This document shows, piece after piece, positions 8,608 to 17,135 of a stretch of 56,736 nucleotides of DNA. The stretch spans positions 1-56,736 of the forward strand of contig CALGAR010000158.1 of NCBI GenBank assembly GCA_937959285.1, read 5' to 3'. The notes beneath the pieces are model-generated. The model was given only the letters and a program-made list of their open reading frames with translations. It was not told the origin of the DNA and ran no database searches. The translations under genes were made by a program, and so were the position numbers. Numbering within the stretch: the first letter of the stretch is position 1; every line of letters begins with the position of its first letter. Source of the DNA: an uncultured Bryobacterales bacterium (GTDB taxonomy: Bacteria; Acidobacteriota; Terriglobia; Bryobacterales; Bryobacteraceae).

Positions 8608-9564
8608 ATGGGAGGCACGAGCGACGTCGAGAGAGCCGCTCAGCTGATCCGGGAGGGCAAGCTCGTCGCTTTTCCGACCGAAACAGTTTACGGGTTGGGC
8701 GCAAATGCGCTGAACCCGGAAGCCGTGGCGCGGATCTATAAGGTCAAGGGACGGCCGGCAACCAGTCCTTTGATCGTCCACGTCGAATCCATTGAGATGG
8801 CGCGGAGCCTCGTACGGTCGTGGCCTGACAAGGCGCAAATGCTGGCTGAGAGATTCTGGCCCGGCCCGCTCACTCTGGTTATCGAGAAGCAGCCGGTGGT
8901 GCCGGATAACGTTACGTCGGGACTGCCGACGGTCGGTGTGCGCATGCCGGCGCACCCCATGGCCATCGAACTGCTTCGCACGGCTCAGGTACCCATTGCC
9001 GCTCCCAGCGCAAATCCTTTTACGCAGCTTTCGCCGACTTCGGCGGCCCACGTGCTGGCGGGGCTTGGCGATGGAGTGGATATGGTGCTGGACGGCGGAC
9101 CGGCGACGGTGGGCATCGAGTCGACAGTTCTTTCGCTAGCCGGCAACCGGGCCGTTCTATTGCGGCCGGGAGCAGTATCCAGGTCTCAGATTGAGGAGGT
9201 GATTGGTCCGGTGGAGACGCTGGCGCAGCCTGGAACTGCGCACATGTCCCCGGGGCTGCACCCCCGGCACTACAGCCCATCGACCAGACTTGTGCTGGTG
9301 TCAGACGGATCGCTGCCGCCGGGCCGCGGCGCCTATGTCTGGTTCCGGCAACCGGCCCCCGCAGCGGGCGGCGTGAAGATGCCGTCCGAACCCTCGAGGT
9401 ACGCAGCTGTTCTCTACGACACTTTGCACAGGCTTGACGCGGAAGGGTGGGACTGGATTGCGGTGGAGACCCCGCCCGAGGGAGAAGCGTGGCACGCAGT
9501 GCGCGACCGTCTGACGCGGGCAGCCGCGGCCCCTGCTTCCGCCTCAAGCCCGGAGACGAAATGA
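8608..9564 (+). CDS. L-threonylcarbamoyladenylate synthase (TsaC/Sua5 family)
   Basis: A protein of about 318 residues that makes threonylcarbamoyl-AMP from threonine, bicarbonate and ATP for the tRNA t6A37 modification. The YrdC domain shows FPTETVYGLG, YKVKGRP and the PSAN...SPTSA motif. The region after about residue 190 (SPGLHPRHYSP and beyond) is the C-terminal Sua5 domain, so this is the long Sua5/YwlC form rather than short TsaC. The ATG at 8608 has a GAGG 12 bases upstream. A TTG at 8590 is an alternative start. Its stop overlaps the next gene's start (ATGA). Confidence 0.9.
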   Translation: MGGTSDVERAAQLIREGKLVAFPTETVYGLGANALNPEAVARIYKVKGRPATSPLIVHVESIEMARSLVRSWPDKAQMLAERFWPGPLTLVIEKQPVVPDNVTSGLPTVGVRMPAHPMAIELLRTAQVPIAAPSANPFTQLSPTSAAHVLAGLGDGVDMVLDGGPATVGIESTVLSLAGNRAVLLRPGAVSRSQIEEVIGPVETLAQPGTAHMSPGLHPRHYSPSTRLVLVSDGSLPPGRGAYVWFRQPAPAAGGVKMPSEPSRYAAVLYDTLHRLDAEGWDWIAVETPPEGEAWHAVRDRLTRAAAAPASASSPETK

Positions 9565-10415
9565 TCCAACCGGTACGAAGAGGACAAGAACTGCTTGCAG
9601 AAATTGACTCGACTGAGGCGCCGACACCAACCCTGTGGTGGCTCGGTCAGAGCGGTTTTGTCATTAAATACCGGCAGATTGTCTTCTACATCGACCCCTA
9701 CCTCTCCGAATATCAAACGCTTAAGTACAAGAACACCGATCAGCCCCGCATTCGCATTACCGCTTCGCCTCTCCGCGGATGGCAGGTGCGCAATGCCGAC
9801 ATGATCTTAAGTACGCACCGGCATGGCAGCCACCTGGATGTAGCCTCGATCCTGTCCATGCTCAAAGCGTCGCGGCAGGCGCGGCTGGTTCTGCCCAAAA
9901 GCGCCGCAGGATATGCACACGCTCTGGGCGTCGATTACCTCAGGATGACGACGACCGATGAGGACTTGCCGGTCGAATACTCGAAGTACGGAGAATCCTG
10001 CCGGATCGAGGCTATTCCGTCCGCACACGAACGGCTTGACTTCAGGCCGCTGGACGGCCATCCGTATCTCGGCTACCTTATGCACTTCGGCCCCTGGACG
10101 ATCTATCATTCCGGCGATTGTGTCCCCTATGACGGCTTGGTTGACCGGCTGCGCCAATACAAGATCTCAGCCGCGCTCCTGCCGATCAACGGACGGGACC
10201 CGAAGCGCGGAGTGCCCGGCAATTTTTCGATCGAAGAGGCAGCGCAGCTCGCAGAGGATATTCGCGCCGAGTGGCTTGTTCCCATGCACTACGATATGTT
10301 TACGTTCGACACGGTCGACGTGAACCGTTTCATCGACCACATGCTCTTTTCTCGCCCCCGGCAGAGATTCAAGGTGTTCCAATGCGGGGAGCGATGGGCT
10401 ATCCCGCAGGATTAG
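9561..10415 (+). CDS. MBL-fold metallohydrolase, UlaG-like
   Basis: A 284-residue metallo-beta-lactamase-fold protein resembling L-ascorbate-6-phosphate lactonase UlaG (LWWLGQSGFVIK near the start, YHSGD near 182, late MHYD). The usual metal motif HxHxDH reads H86-R-H88-G-S90-H91, so the Asp metal ligand is replaced by Ser while all three His remain. The ATG at 9561 overlaps the stop of the upstream gene as ATGA and has a purine-rich GGAGACGAA before it. A longer frame back to 9447 would run through the Sua5 gene. Substrate is unknown; the lactonase assignment is only by family. Confidence 0.8.
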   Translation: MIQPVRRGQELLAEIDSTEAPTPTLWWLGQSGFVIKYRQIVFYIDPYLSEYQTLKYKNTDQPRIRITASPLRGWQVRNADMILSTHRHGSHLDVASILSMLKASRQARLVLPKSAAGYAHALGVDYLRMTTTDEDLPVEYSKYGESCRIEAIPSAHERLDFRPLDGHPYLGYLMHFGPWTIYHSGDCVPYDGLVDRLRQYKISAALLPINGRDPKRGVPGNFSIEEAAQLAEDIRAEWLVPMHYDMFTFDTVDVNRFIDHMLFSRPRQRFKVFQCGERWAIPQD

Positions 10416-10418
10416 CGA

Positions 10419-12305
10419 GTGATCCAGAGCGCATCAGCGAGCCTTGATACGCTGACTGTCCACGAGCCCCTGCTCGTCAACACGATCGGGCATTCTGTCG
10501 GAGCGCTGATTTTCGGCATTTTCATCTACCTGCTTCTGCGCGATCGCGCCGGAGCCCGTCTTAGAAGCAGCAGACTCTCTCTGATCGCGGCCCTGTTCGC
10601 GTTCTTCTGGCACTCTTCATCCCTCGCCGTGATCGCGGTCCTTGCCCGTGAGGGCAATCCAAACAGTTTCCTGGTCTTTTTGAGCGCCTCCGCGCTGAGT
10701 CTCTTGCCGGCAGTGCTCTTGCACCTTTCTCCCGCCGGACGCTACCGCTACATCGTCCTGGCAGGGTATCTGCTAAGCATCCTCGCCGTAGCTGTCCACG
10801 GAAGCGAGCTTCTGATATCGCGTCCGCAGAGCCACCGCCTGGCGCTGACACTGATCACGATCGGGTTTGGCGTCCTGACCGTGCTTTCGGCGATCCACTT
10901 GATTGCCAGATCCGGCGGAAGTGACCGCAAGCAGGTGCTCTCACGCGTGCTCGGCACGATGTCGCTGTTTCTCTTTGCGATGTCGTTCGTTCACTTCGAC
11001 GCGAGGACCTTCGACCATCCCTGGCCTCTGGAGCTGCTGTTGCATCACGCCAGCATCCCGCTGGCCTTGTTCGTCCTGCTGCAGGATTACCGCTTCGTGC
11101 TCCTCGATGCGTTTCTACGCTTCCTCGCGAACATCCTGCTGGCGGCCCTGCTAACGTTTGGAGCCATCCGTACCGCAAAGGTTCTGGGCGACACTGTGGC
11201 CGGCGACCCATTCAGCGAGGGGATGCTGATGGTCGGCGCGTGCATGACTTTTGTACTCTTTGCCGTGCTGCGTGCGCGTCTTCAGGCCGCGCTGACCCGG
11301 ATCATCTTTCAACGGCCCGACTTGGAGAAAGTCCTCGAGGGACTTCGAAGCGATGCGGCAGCAACAAAGGACGAGGCGGCCTACCTCAAAGCTGCGGAAT
11401 CCCGTGTTGCCCGATTTATCGATGCCGAGATCGTGCCGGCAAACGACATCAGCGACAGTCTGCTTGCACTCGATCTGCACTTCCCTCTTCTCAGTGCGGA
11501 TCTGCCGGCGCACTACCGGGATCTGCTTGCGAAAAGAGGTATCGAAGCAGTCATCCCTCTCCGTCCATCCTACGGCGACAGCCGCTTCCTTCTCCTTGGA
11601 CGGCGTCAGGGAGGCCGCCGTTATCTGAGCGAGGACCTGCAGGCGCTGGCCCGGCTCAGCAGGGAGATCGTCGACCAAACCGAACGGTTTCGCGAATCGG
11701 AACTGCGACGCCTTGTCACTCAGGCGGAGCTTCGCGCCCTGCAGTCACAGATCCACCCGCACTTTCTCTTCAACGCGCTTAATACGCTGTACGGAGTCAT
11801 TCCGCGGAACGCGACTGGAGCGCGCCGCACGGTCCTGAACCTGGCCGACATCTTTCGCTACTTCCTGCAGACGGATCGCAGTTATATTGCTCTCGAGGAG
11901 GAGTTGAAAATCGTCAAGGCGTATCTCGAAATCGAGGCGCTGCGCCTGGGCCCCAAACTGCGCACCGAGATCAACGTCGCCGAGGAGGCGCTTCGCACGC
12001 CGATCCCCGTTCTCTCAGTCGAGCCCCTGGTAGAGAATGCGGTCAAACACGGTGTCGCTACGCAAGCGGAAGGCGGTTTTGTTCGCGTGGAGGCCTACCA
12101 CGAGCCGGAAGGGCTTCGCATCCGGGTGGTCGATTCGGGCAAGGGCTTCACGGACGAGAAGAGAGGCGTTGGATTGGAGAATGTGCGGCGCCGGCTGCGG
12201 CTTTGTTATGGACCGGAGGGACGCCTCGACATCCAGTCTTCACCGGAGGGAACTTCGGTAGGGTTTCTGGTGCCCGCGGGCAAGTCTGTGGAGGTGGGGC
12301 TGTGA
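10419..12305 (+). CDS. LytS-type sensor histidine kinase
   Basis: A 628-residue membrane kinase. The first 290 or so residues contain about seven or eight hydrophobic helices of unknown sensory role, followed by a soluble GAF-like linker. The His_kinase (HisKA_4) domain then carries the motif QIHPHFLFNALN with the likely phosphoacceptor at His448. The ATPase domain shows ENAVKHGV (N box), VDSGKGF (G1) and GVGLENVRRRL (G2). Translation starts at a GTG three bases after the UlaG-like gene and ends in a GTGA overlap with the regulator gene. This is a typical LytS/LytTR two-component pair. The signal sensed cannot be told from sequence. Confidence 0.88.
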   Translation: MIQSASASLDTLTVHEPLLVNTIGHSVGALIFGIFIYLLLRDRAGARLRSSRLSLIAALFAFFWHSSSLAVIAVLAREGNPNSFLVFLSASALSLLPAVLLHLSPAGRYRYIVLAGYLLSILAVAVHGSELLISRPQSHRLALTLITIGFGVLTVLSAIHLIARSGGSDRKQVLSRVLGTMSLFLFAMSFVHFDARTFDHPWPLELLLHHASIPLALFVLLQDYRFVLLDAFLRFLANILLAALLTFGAIRTAKVLGDTVAGDPFSEGMLMVGACMTFVLFAVLRARLQAALTRIIFQRPDLEKVLEGLRSDAAATKDEAAYLKAAESRVARFIDAEIVPANDISDSLLALDLHFPLLSADLPAHYRDLLAKRGIEAVIPLRPSYGDSRFLLLGRRQGGRRYLSEDLQALARLSREIVDQTERFRESELRRLVTQAELRALQSQIHPHFLFNALNTLYGVIPRNATGARRTVLNLADIFRYFLQTDRSYIALEEELKIVKAYLEIEALRLGPKLRTEINVAEEALRTPIPVLSVEPLVENAVKHGVATQAEGGFVRVEAYHEPEGLRIRVVDSGKGFTDEKRGVGLENVRRRLRLCYGPEGRLDIQSSPEGTSVGFLVPAGKSVEVGL

Positions 12306-13030
12306 TCACGGCTCTCATCGTGGACGATGAGCCGATCGCCCGGCAGGTTTTGCGAGAGCAGTTGGAAGAGTTCTCCGACGTGCGCTTGCTTGGCGAGGCT
12401 GCGACGGGCGCGGAGGCGGTTGAACGAATCCGCCGTCTTCAGCCGGATGTTGTGTTCCTCGATCTCCAGATGCCGGAGGCCGACGGCTTCTCCGTTGCTC
12501 GTGAACTGCACGGGCGTACGCTGCCGCTCATCGTGTACGTCACCGCGTTCCATGAGCATGCCCTCGAAGCTTTTCAGGTCGGAGCCGTTGACTACCTCCT
12601 CAAGCCGGTACGGAAAGAGCGGCTCGCAGCAGCTTTGGAGAAGGTGCGAACGCAGATCGGAGGGCTGCGTACACAAATGGCGCATGGCCGTCCTCCTGAT
12701 TCCCCTCGAAAAATCGTGGGACGGCAGGGAAACGACCTGCATCTGCTGGAGCCCAATGAAGTCATTGCTTTCCAGGCGGAAGGAGAAGTTGTCTACATCA
12801 TCACCTCCGGCAGCCGCTACTACGCCAATCATTCGCTGCGATCGCTTGAAGAGCGTTTGAGCTGCCCGCCTTTCCGCCGGATTCACAGAAAGACCATCAT
12901 CAACACGGACCACATCCGCCGCATCTCTCCGCTCAGCAGCAAGCGCTGGCTACTGCACATGTCGAACGGCATGGAGGTTGTGGTCAGCAAGCGGCTCGCT
13001 GGAACGATCCGCGAGGAAACCAACTGGTAA
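12302..13030 (+). CDS. LytTR-family response regulator
   Basis: A 242-residue regulator. The receiver domain begins ITALIVDDEPIARQVL, with acidic pocket residues and phospho-acceptor Asp in VFLDLQMPEADG (about residue 54), the conserved Thr in YVTAF and Lys in LLKPV. The C-terminal LytTR DNA-binding domain (about 140-242) includes FRRIHRKTIINTDHI. The chosen start is the GTG at 12302, which overlaps the kinase stop (GTGA). A longer frame from 12203 would read through the kinase gene. A GGAGGTGGGG stretch just upstream serves as ribosome-binding site. It is the cognate partner of the preceding kinase. Confidence 0.9.
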   Translation: MITALIVDDEPIARQVLREQLEEFSDVRLLGEAATGAEAVERIRRLQPDVVFLDLQMPEADGFSVARELHGRTLPLIVYVTAFHEHALEAFQVGAVDYLLKPVRKERLAAALEKVRTQIGGLRTQMAHGRPPDSPRKIVGRQGNDLHLLEPNEVIAFQAEGEVVYIITSGSRYYANHSLRSLEERLSCPPFRRIHRKTIINTDHIRRISPLSSKRWLLHMSNGMEVVVSKRLAGTIREETNW

Positions 13031-13054
13031 GCACGCCCGGGGGCGACGGCAGGA

Positions 13055-13060
13055 TATAAT
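13055..13060 (+). promoter_or_regulatory. TATAAT -10 element next to the MFS gene start
   Basis: A perfect TATAAT ends 6 bases before the GTG start at 13067. If this is the promoter and the GTG the true start, the transcript would be leaderless. No Shine-Dalgarno lies between them other than GCCGGG. Confidence 0.5.
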
Positions 13061-13066
13061 CGCCGG

Positions 13067-14332
13067 GTGGTTGATCAACGTCCTACCAGCGTCCGTTGGT
13101 GGATGCTGGCGTTCTTCTTCTTTGCTACTACCATCAACTATCTCGACCGAATTGTTTTCTCCGTGCTCAATTCGGTAATCAGCACGGAAATGGGCATTGA
13201 CGACGCGGCGTACGGCAACATCAACGCGGCATTTCAAATCACCTACACCGTCGGCTTCCTGATGATGGGGAAGTTCATCGACCGCTTCGGGACAAAGATC
13301 GGATATGCGGTGTCAGTCGCGTGGTGGTCGCTTGCCGCGGGTCTGCATGCACTGGCTCAGACTCCCGTGCAGCTTGGCTTGTGGCGGGGCATGCTGGGCC
13401 TTGGAGAGTCAGGAAATTTTCCCGCCGCCATAAAGGGAGTGGCGGAGTGGTTCCCCAAGAAGGACCGGGCTTTCGCCACGGGCATCTTTAACGCGGGCTC
13501 GAACGTCGCTTCCATGGTCGGGCCTCCGGTCTTTGCATGGATGACCCTGACGCTCGGCTGGCGCGCCTGTTTCCTCATTACCGCATCAACGGGTTTTGTC
13601 TGGCTGATCCTGTGGCTGAAGTTCTATCACCTGCCAACCCGGCATCCCCGAGTGAACAAAGCCGAACTTGAGTACATCTACGGCGACGGGGAAGCCGAAG
13701 CACAGCAGCCGAAAGTCGGCTGGAAGGATGCCCTTAAGTACCGGGAAACATGGGGGTTCGCACTGGCGAAGTTCTTCACCGACCCTGTCTGGTGGTTCTA
13801 CCTTTACTGGCTGCCGCGCTACCTCTTCAACGAGCGCCACTTCCGCCTTGAAGAGATCGGGTGGGCGCTGCCGGTCGTCTATCTGATGGCCGATTTCGGC
13901 AGTGTGGGAGGAGGCTGGATCTCCGGGCATCTGATCCGGCGCGGCATGCCGAACGGGCGAGCACGAAAAATCGCGATGATTCTGTGTGCCGGCTGCATGC
14001 CAATCGCTGCCCTCGCCGTGCTGGCGGAGTCGCCCGCCGTCGCGATTGCGCTCGTCTGTTTCGCGACAATGGGACACCAGGGTTGGTCCGCCAATCTCTA
14101 CACCACGACATCCGACATATTCCCACGCCAGGCGGTGGCATCCGTGACGGGAATCGGCGGTTGTTTTGGGGGACTCGGGGGTGTCATCTTCTCCGCGGTT
14201 CTACCCGGCTATATCGTGAGCCACTTCGGATACACGCCGATGTTCCTAATCATGGGCACGTTCCACCTGATCGCGTTTGCAGTAGTACACCTCATGCTCA
14301 GGGACATGAGGCCGATCCGCATGCAGGCATAG
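13067..14332 (+). CDS. MFS transporter, anion:cation symporter type (hexuronate-like)
   Basis: A 421-residue major-facilitator protein with about 12 hydrophobic segments. The N-terminal NYLDRIVFSVL, the loop GKFIDRFGTKIGY (motif A), GESGNFPAAIKGVAEWFPKKDRA and the C-terminal half resemble ExuT/GudP-type transporters for hexuronates or sugar acids. The neighbour 15 bp downstream is an enolase-superfamily sugar-acid dehydratase, which supports uptake of a sugar acid. The substrate itself is not determined. The start is a GTG; its TATAAT lies only 6 bases upstream. Confidence 0.85.
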   Translation: MVDQRPTSVRWWMLAFFFFATTINYLDRIVFSVLNSVISTEMGIDDAAYGNINAAFQITYTVGFLMMGKFIDRFGTKIGYAVSVAWWSLAAGLHALAQTPVQLGLWRGMLGLGESGNFPAAIKGVAEWFPKKDRAFATGIFNAGSNVASMVGPPVFAWMTLTLGWRACFLITASTGFVWLILWLKFYHLPTRHPRVNKAELEYIYGDGEAEAQQPKVGWKDALKYRETWGFALAKFFTDPVWWFYLYWLPRYLFNERHFRLEEIGWALPVVYLMADFGSVGGGWISGHLIRRGMPNGRARKIAMILCAGCMPIAALAVLAESPAVAIALVCFATMGHQGWSANLYTTTSDIFPRQAVASVTGIGGCFGGLGGVIFSAVLPGYIVSHFGYTPMFLIMGTFHLIAFAVVHLMLRDMRPIRMQA

Positions 14333-14347
14333 AGACACGAAACGACG

Positions 14348-15490
14348 ATGCGAATCACCTCGATCGAAACCATCACGATGGAGCGTGGAATCACCGTCCA
14401 CGCGGGACCGATTCAGTGGATGTGGGTCCGTATCCACACAGATGAGGGACTGACGGGATTAGGAGAAACATACCCGTCGCCGCACGCCGCCGAAGAGGTA
14501 ATCCACAGGTCTCTCGCGCCCGTGCTCCTCGGCCGCGATCCATCCGCTATCGATAAGCTCTGGCTCGACATGTACCAGCGCGTCAGCTACGCCGGATGGG
14601 CGGGAGCGGAGATGCGGGCGATCAGCGCCATCGATATCGCGCTGTGGGACCTTGCCGGCAAAGCCAGCAATACTCCGATCTTCAAATTGCTCGGAGGCGC
14701 ATCGCGCGGCAGCATCCCTGTCTACAACACCTGCTACGACCACTACGACTTCCTGACGCAACCCGTCGAGCTTGCACGATCCCTGGCCGCGCAAAACATC
14801 CGGGCCATGAAGATCTGGCCGTTCGACCCGATCGCGGCGGAAACGGGGGGACAGTCGATCTCGCCGGAGCAGCTGCGCCGAGGGCTCGAGCCGCTGCGCC
14901 TGATTCGCGAAGAGTTCGGCGACTCAATGCAGGTGGCAATGGAGTTCCACGGGTTTTGGAATCTGCCCTCAGCCATCCGGATTGCACAAGCACTTGAGCC
15001 TTACGAGCCGATGTGGCTCGAGGAGATGCTGCCGCAGGACAATCTGTCCTGCTATCGCGAACTTGCTCAGGCGACCCGTCTGCCGCTGTGCCTCAGCGAA
15101 CGGCTGATGACCCGGTGGGGATTCCGGGAGCTGTTCGAGAACCGCGCGGCAAGCATCGTGATGCCGGACATCTGCTGGTGCGGCGGGATTTCCGAAGCGA
15201 AGAAGATCGCATCGATGGCCGAAACATGGTACCTTCCGGTGGCTCCGCACAACTGCGGCGGACCGGTCTTACATGCGGCTTCCGTGCACCTCGCTGCAAA
15301 TCTCACGAATCTTCAGATACTGGAAACCGTTCGGCGGCATTACCTCGACGAATACAACGGGCTTGTGACAGGCCTGCCGATGGTCGTCGAGGGAAGAATT
15401 CCGATCCCGGAATGCCCCGGGCACGGCGTAGAGCTGCATCCGGAGCTGTTCAAGAGGCCGGGCGTTGAGATCCGCCGCAGCGCGTCCTGA
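14348..15490 (+). CDS. Mandelate racemase/muconate lactonizing enzyme family dehydratase
   Basis: A 380-residue enolase-superfamily enzyme. The N-terminal capping domain is followed by a barrel with Lys155, metal ligands likely at Glu199 (MEFH), Glu225 (WLEE) and Glu251 (SERL), His201, and the late base His301 (PHNCGGP). The combination of an H beside the first ligand and a late His resembles the galactonate/gluconate dehydratase-like subgroup. It lies 15 bp after the MFS gene, and the pair probably imports and dehydrates a sugar acid. The exact substrate is unknown, so no gene symbol is given. Confidence 0.85.
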   Translation: MRITSIETITMERGITVHAGPIQWMWVRIHTDEGLTGLGETYPSPHAAEEVIHRSLAPVLLGRDPSAIDKLWLDMYQRVSYAGWAGAEMRAISAIDIALWDLAGKASNTPIFKLLGGASRGSIPVYNTCYDHYDFLTQPVELARSLAAQNIRAMKIWPFDPIAAETGGQSISPEQLRRGLEPLRLIREEFGDSMQVAMEFHGFWNLPSAIRIAQALEPYEPMWLEEMLPQDNLSCYRELAQATRLPLCLSERLMTRWGFRELFENRAASIVMPDICWCGGISEAKKIASMAETWYLPVAPHNCGGPVLHAASVHLAANLTNLQILETVRRHYLDEYNGLVTGLPMVVEGRIPIPECPGHGVELHPELFKRPGVEIRRSAS

Positions 15491-15588
15491 AAGCCGCGGT
15501 TTCTCATCAGCATAGCGCCCTACTGGAACTTTTTCGGTACCGAACCGCATCAAACCTGCAGGGGGATGAAATCCCCGCAGAGGATGAG

Positions 15589-16587
15589 ATGAACGTCGCT
15601 CGGGTTACCTCGCGGGCCGTCCTTGGTCTGACGGCAGTCGCAGCTACGTTATCGGCAACCGGGGCTGCGTACCAGGCGATCGCTACCGGACGCGAGCGCC
15701 GCAAGCACGTACCGCCCGGAAGGTTGGTTGACATCGGCGGGTTCAAGTTGCATCTCGTGGATCAAGGCGCCGGCCAGCCAGCGGTCATTCTCGAAGCGGG
15801 CCTCACCAGCATGTCCGCCCAGTGGGCGTGGGTACAGCCTGAGATTGCAAACATTACACGCGTTTGTGCGTACGACCGCGCAGGTCTCGGCTGGAGTGAG
15901 TGTTCCACGCGCCCTCGGGATGCGCGAAACGCGGTCCATGAATTGCACACACTCCTGGAGAAGGCCGGCGTGCCTCCTCCATACATCATGGCAGGGCACT
16001 CGCTTGGAGGCCTGCTGGCACGCCTCTTCGCCTATACGTACCGAGACGAGGTAGTGGGACTCGTGTTGGTGGATTCGGCTCACCCCGATCAGCGCAAGCG
16101 CTACGCGCCAGCGAGCGAAGAGGCGCATGCATCGTTCTTTCGTCAGCTCGCCATCGCCCCGTGGCTGGCACGAGTCGGCGTTCTGCGGCTTACCGGTTAT
16201 CGTAGCCACATGACCGCTGGTCTGCCCCCGGAATCGGCCGCGGTGTTTCGTACCTTGTGTTGCTGGGAACGGCATCTGGACACGACGAACGAAGAAGCTC
16301 AAAACTGGAACACAATTTGCGACCAGGTTCGCGAAGCTGACACGCTGGGAGATCTGCCGGTCGCGGTGATCAGCGCGGAATACCGCGTAGACGGCATGAC
16401 GGAGCAATGGCACTGCCTCCAGCGGGAGCTGGCGACCCTTTCGAGCAACAGCATGCTCCGCATCGTTCCCGGCTCCGACCACGTGTCTCTGATGACCCGG
16501 AGAGAGCACGCGCAGGCAACGGTTGAAGCAATTCAGACGCTCGTCCACGCATACCGGCAAGGGATCGCGCGCCCTTGGGAAACGTAG
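15589..16587 (+). CDS. Alpha/beta hydrolase with N-terminal membrane anchor
   Basis: A 332-residue alpha/beta-hydrolase. An N-terminal hydrophobic stretch (about residues 8-30) acts as signal or anchor. The catalytic nucleophile elbow GHSLGG is at 136-141 with Ser138. A probable acid is in the LVDSAHPDQ loop or further on, and the His in GSDHVSL near the end. The oxyanion strand is VILEAGLTS. It sits 98 bp after the dehydratase gene, preceded by GAGGATGAG as ribosome-binding site, and converges on tadA. The substrate is unknown; an esterase or lipase-like activity is possible. Confidence 0.8.
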   Translation: MNVARVTSRAVLGLTAVAATLSATGAAYQAIATGRERRKHVPPGRLVDIGGFKLHLVDQGAGQPAVILEAGLTSMSAQWAWVQPEIANITRVCAYDRAGLGWSECSTRPRDARNAVHELHTLLEKAGVPPPYIMAGHSLGGLLARLFAYTYRDEVVGLVLVDSAHPDQRKRYAPASEEAHASFFRQLAIAPWLARVGVLRLTGYRSHMTAGLPPESAAVFRTLCCWERHLDTTNEEAQNWNTICDQVREADTLGDLPVAVISAEYRVDGMTEQWHCLQRELATLSSNSMLRIVPGSDHVSLMTRREHAQATVEAIQTLVHAYRQGIARPWET

Positions 16588-16598
16588 GAGGATCAAAA

Positions 16599-17054
16599 CT
16601 ACCGGCGCTGACGGAAAAACTGCTGCAAGAGCTCGACACATTCTACTGCCAGGACGCCCTCAACCACGTCCACGCGATGATTCAGCAAGTCCGAGTCCGC
16701 GATGCGGAACTTGCTACGCACGCCGCCGAAACGTAGATCGCGAGCTCCAAATACGAGACGCTGGATGCGGGAAGCCACCAGAGCGCCGGCGCACATCACA
16801 CACGGCTCAAGCGTTGCATAGAGGGTGCATCCCTCCAGGCGGTAGTTGCCGAGAGCTTTTGCGGCTTGCCGAATGGCGAGGATTTCGGCGTGAGCGGTCG
16901 GATCGTTTGCGGAGATCGGCGAATTCCCTCCCCTCCCGAGAATCTCACCCTCGCGAACGACGATCGCACCGACAGGGACCTCCTGTCGTTCGGCAGCGTC
17001 ACGGGCCAGCCGGATCGCCTCCTGCATGAACAGCTCATCTGTGGAAGTTTTCAA
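16599..17054 (-). CDS. tadA: tRNA-specific adenosine deaminase TadA
   Basis: A 151-residue zinc deaminase that converts A34 to inosine in tRNA-Arg(ACG). The zinc and proton-shuttle motif HAE is at 55-57 and PCVMC at 84-88. The C-terminal GVRSKFRIADSDLLNHR and VVEGVLAVEC are typical of TadA. The start is a TTG (TTGAAAACTTCC) preceded by AAGGTAAGAAA. It converges on the alpha/beta hydrolase gene with 11 bp between the stops. A TTAATCT about 17 bases upstream may be its -10. Confidence 0.93.
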   Translation of the reverse strand: MKTSTDELFMQEAIRLARDAAERQEVPVGAIVVREGEILGRGGNSPISANDPTAHAEILAIRQAAKALGNYRLEGCTLYATLEPCVMCAGALVASRIQRLVFGARDLRFGGVRSKFRIADSDLLNHRVDVVEGVLAVECVELLQQFFRQRR

Positions 17055-17135
17055 TTTCTTACCTTAGATTAACGGAACATTCTCAGTACAATCGTCGTAA
17101 TAGCTATCGTCCTAAGGCAGCTAGGGGGGTGTCCT

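Noticed and set aside
7552..9051. 499-codon open frame on the minus strand
   Set aside because: It is antisense to prfB and the Sua5-type gene, both with clear motifs. Its sequence has no recognisable domain and reflects high-GC codon bias.
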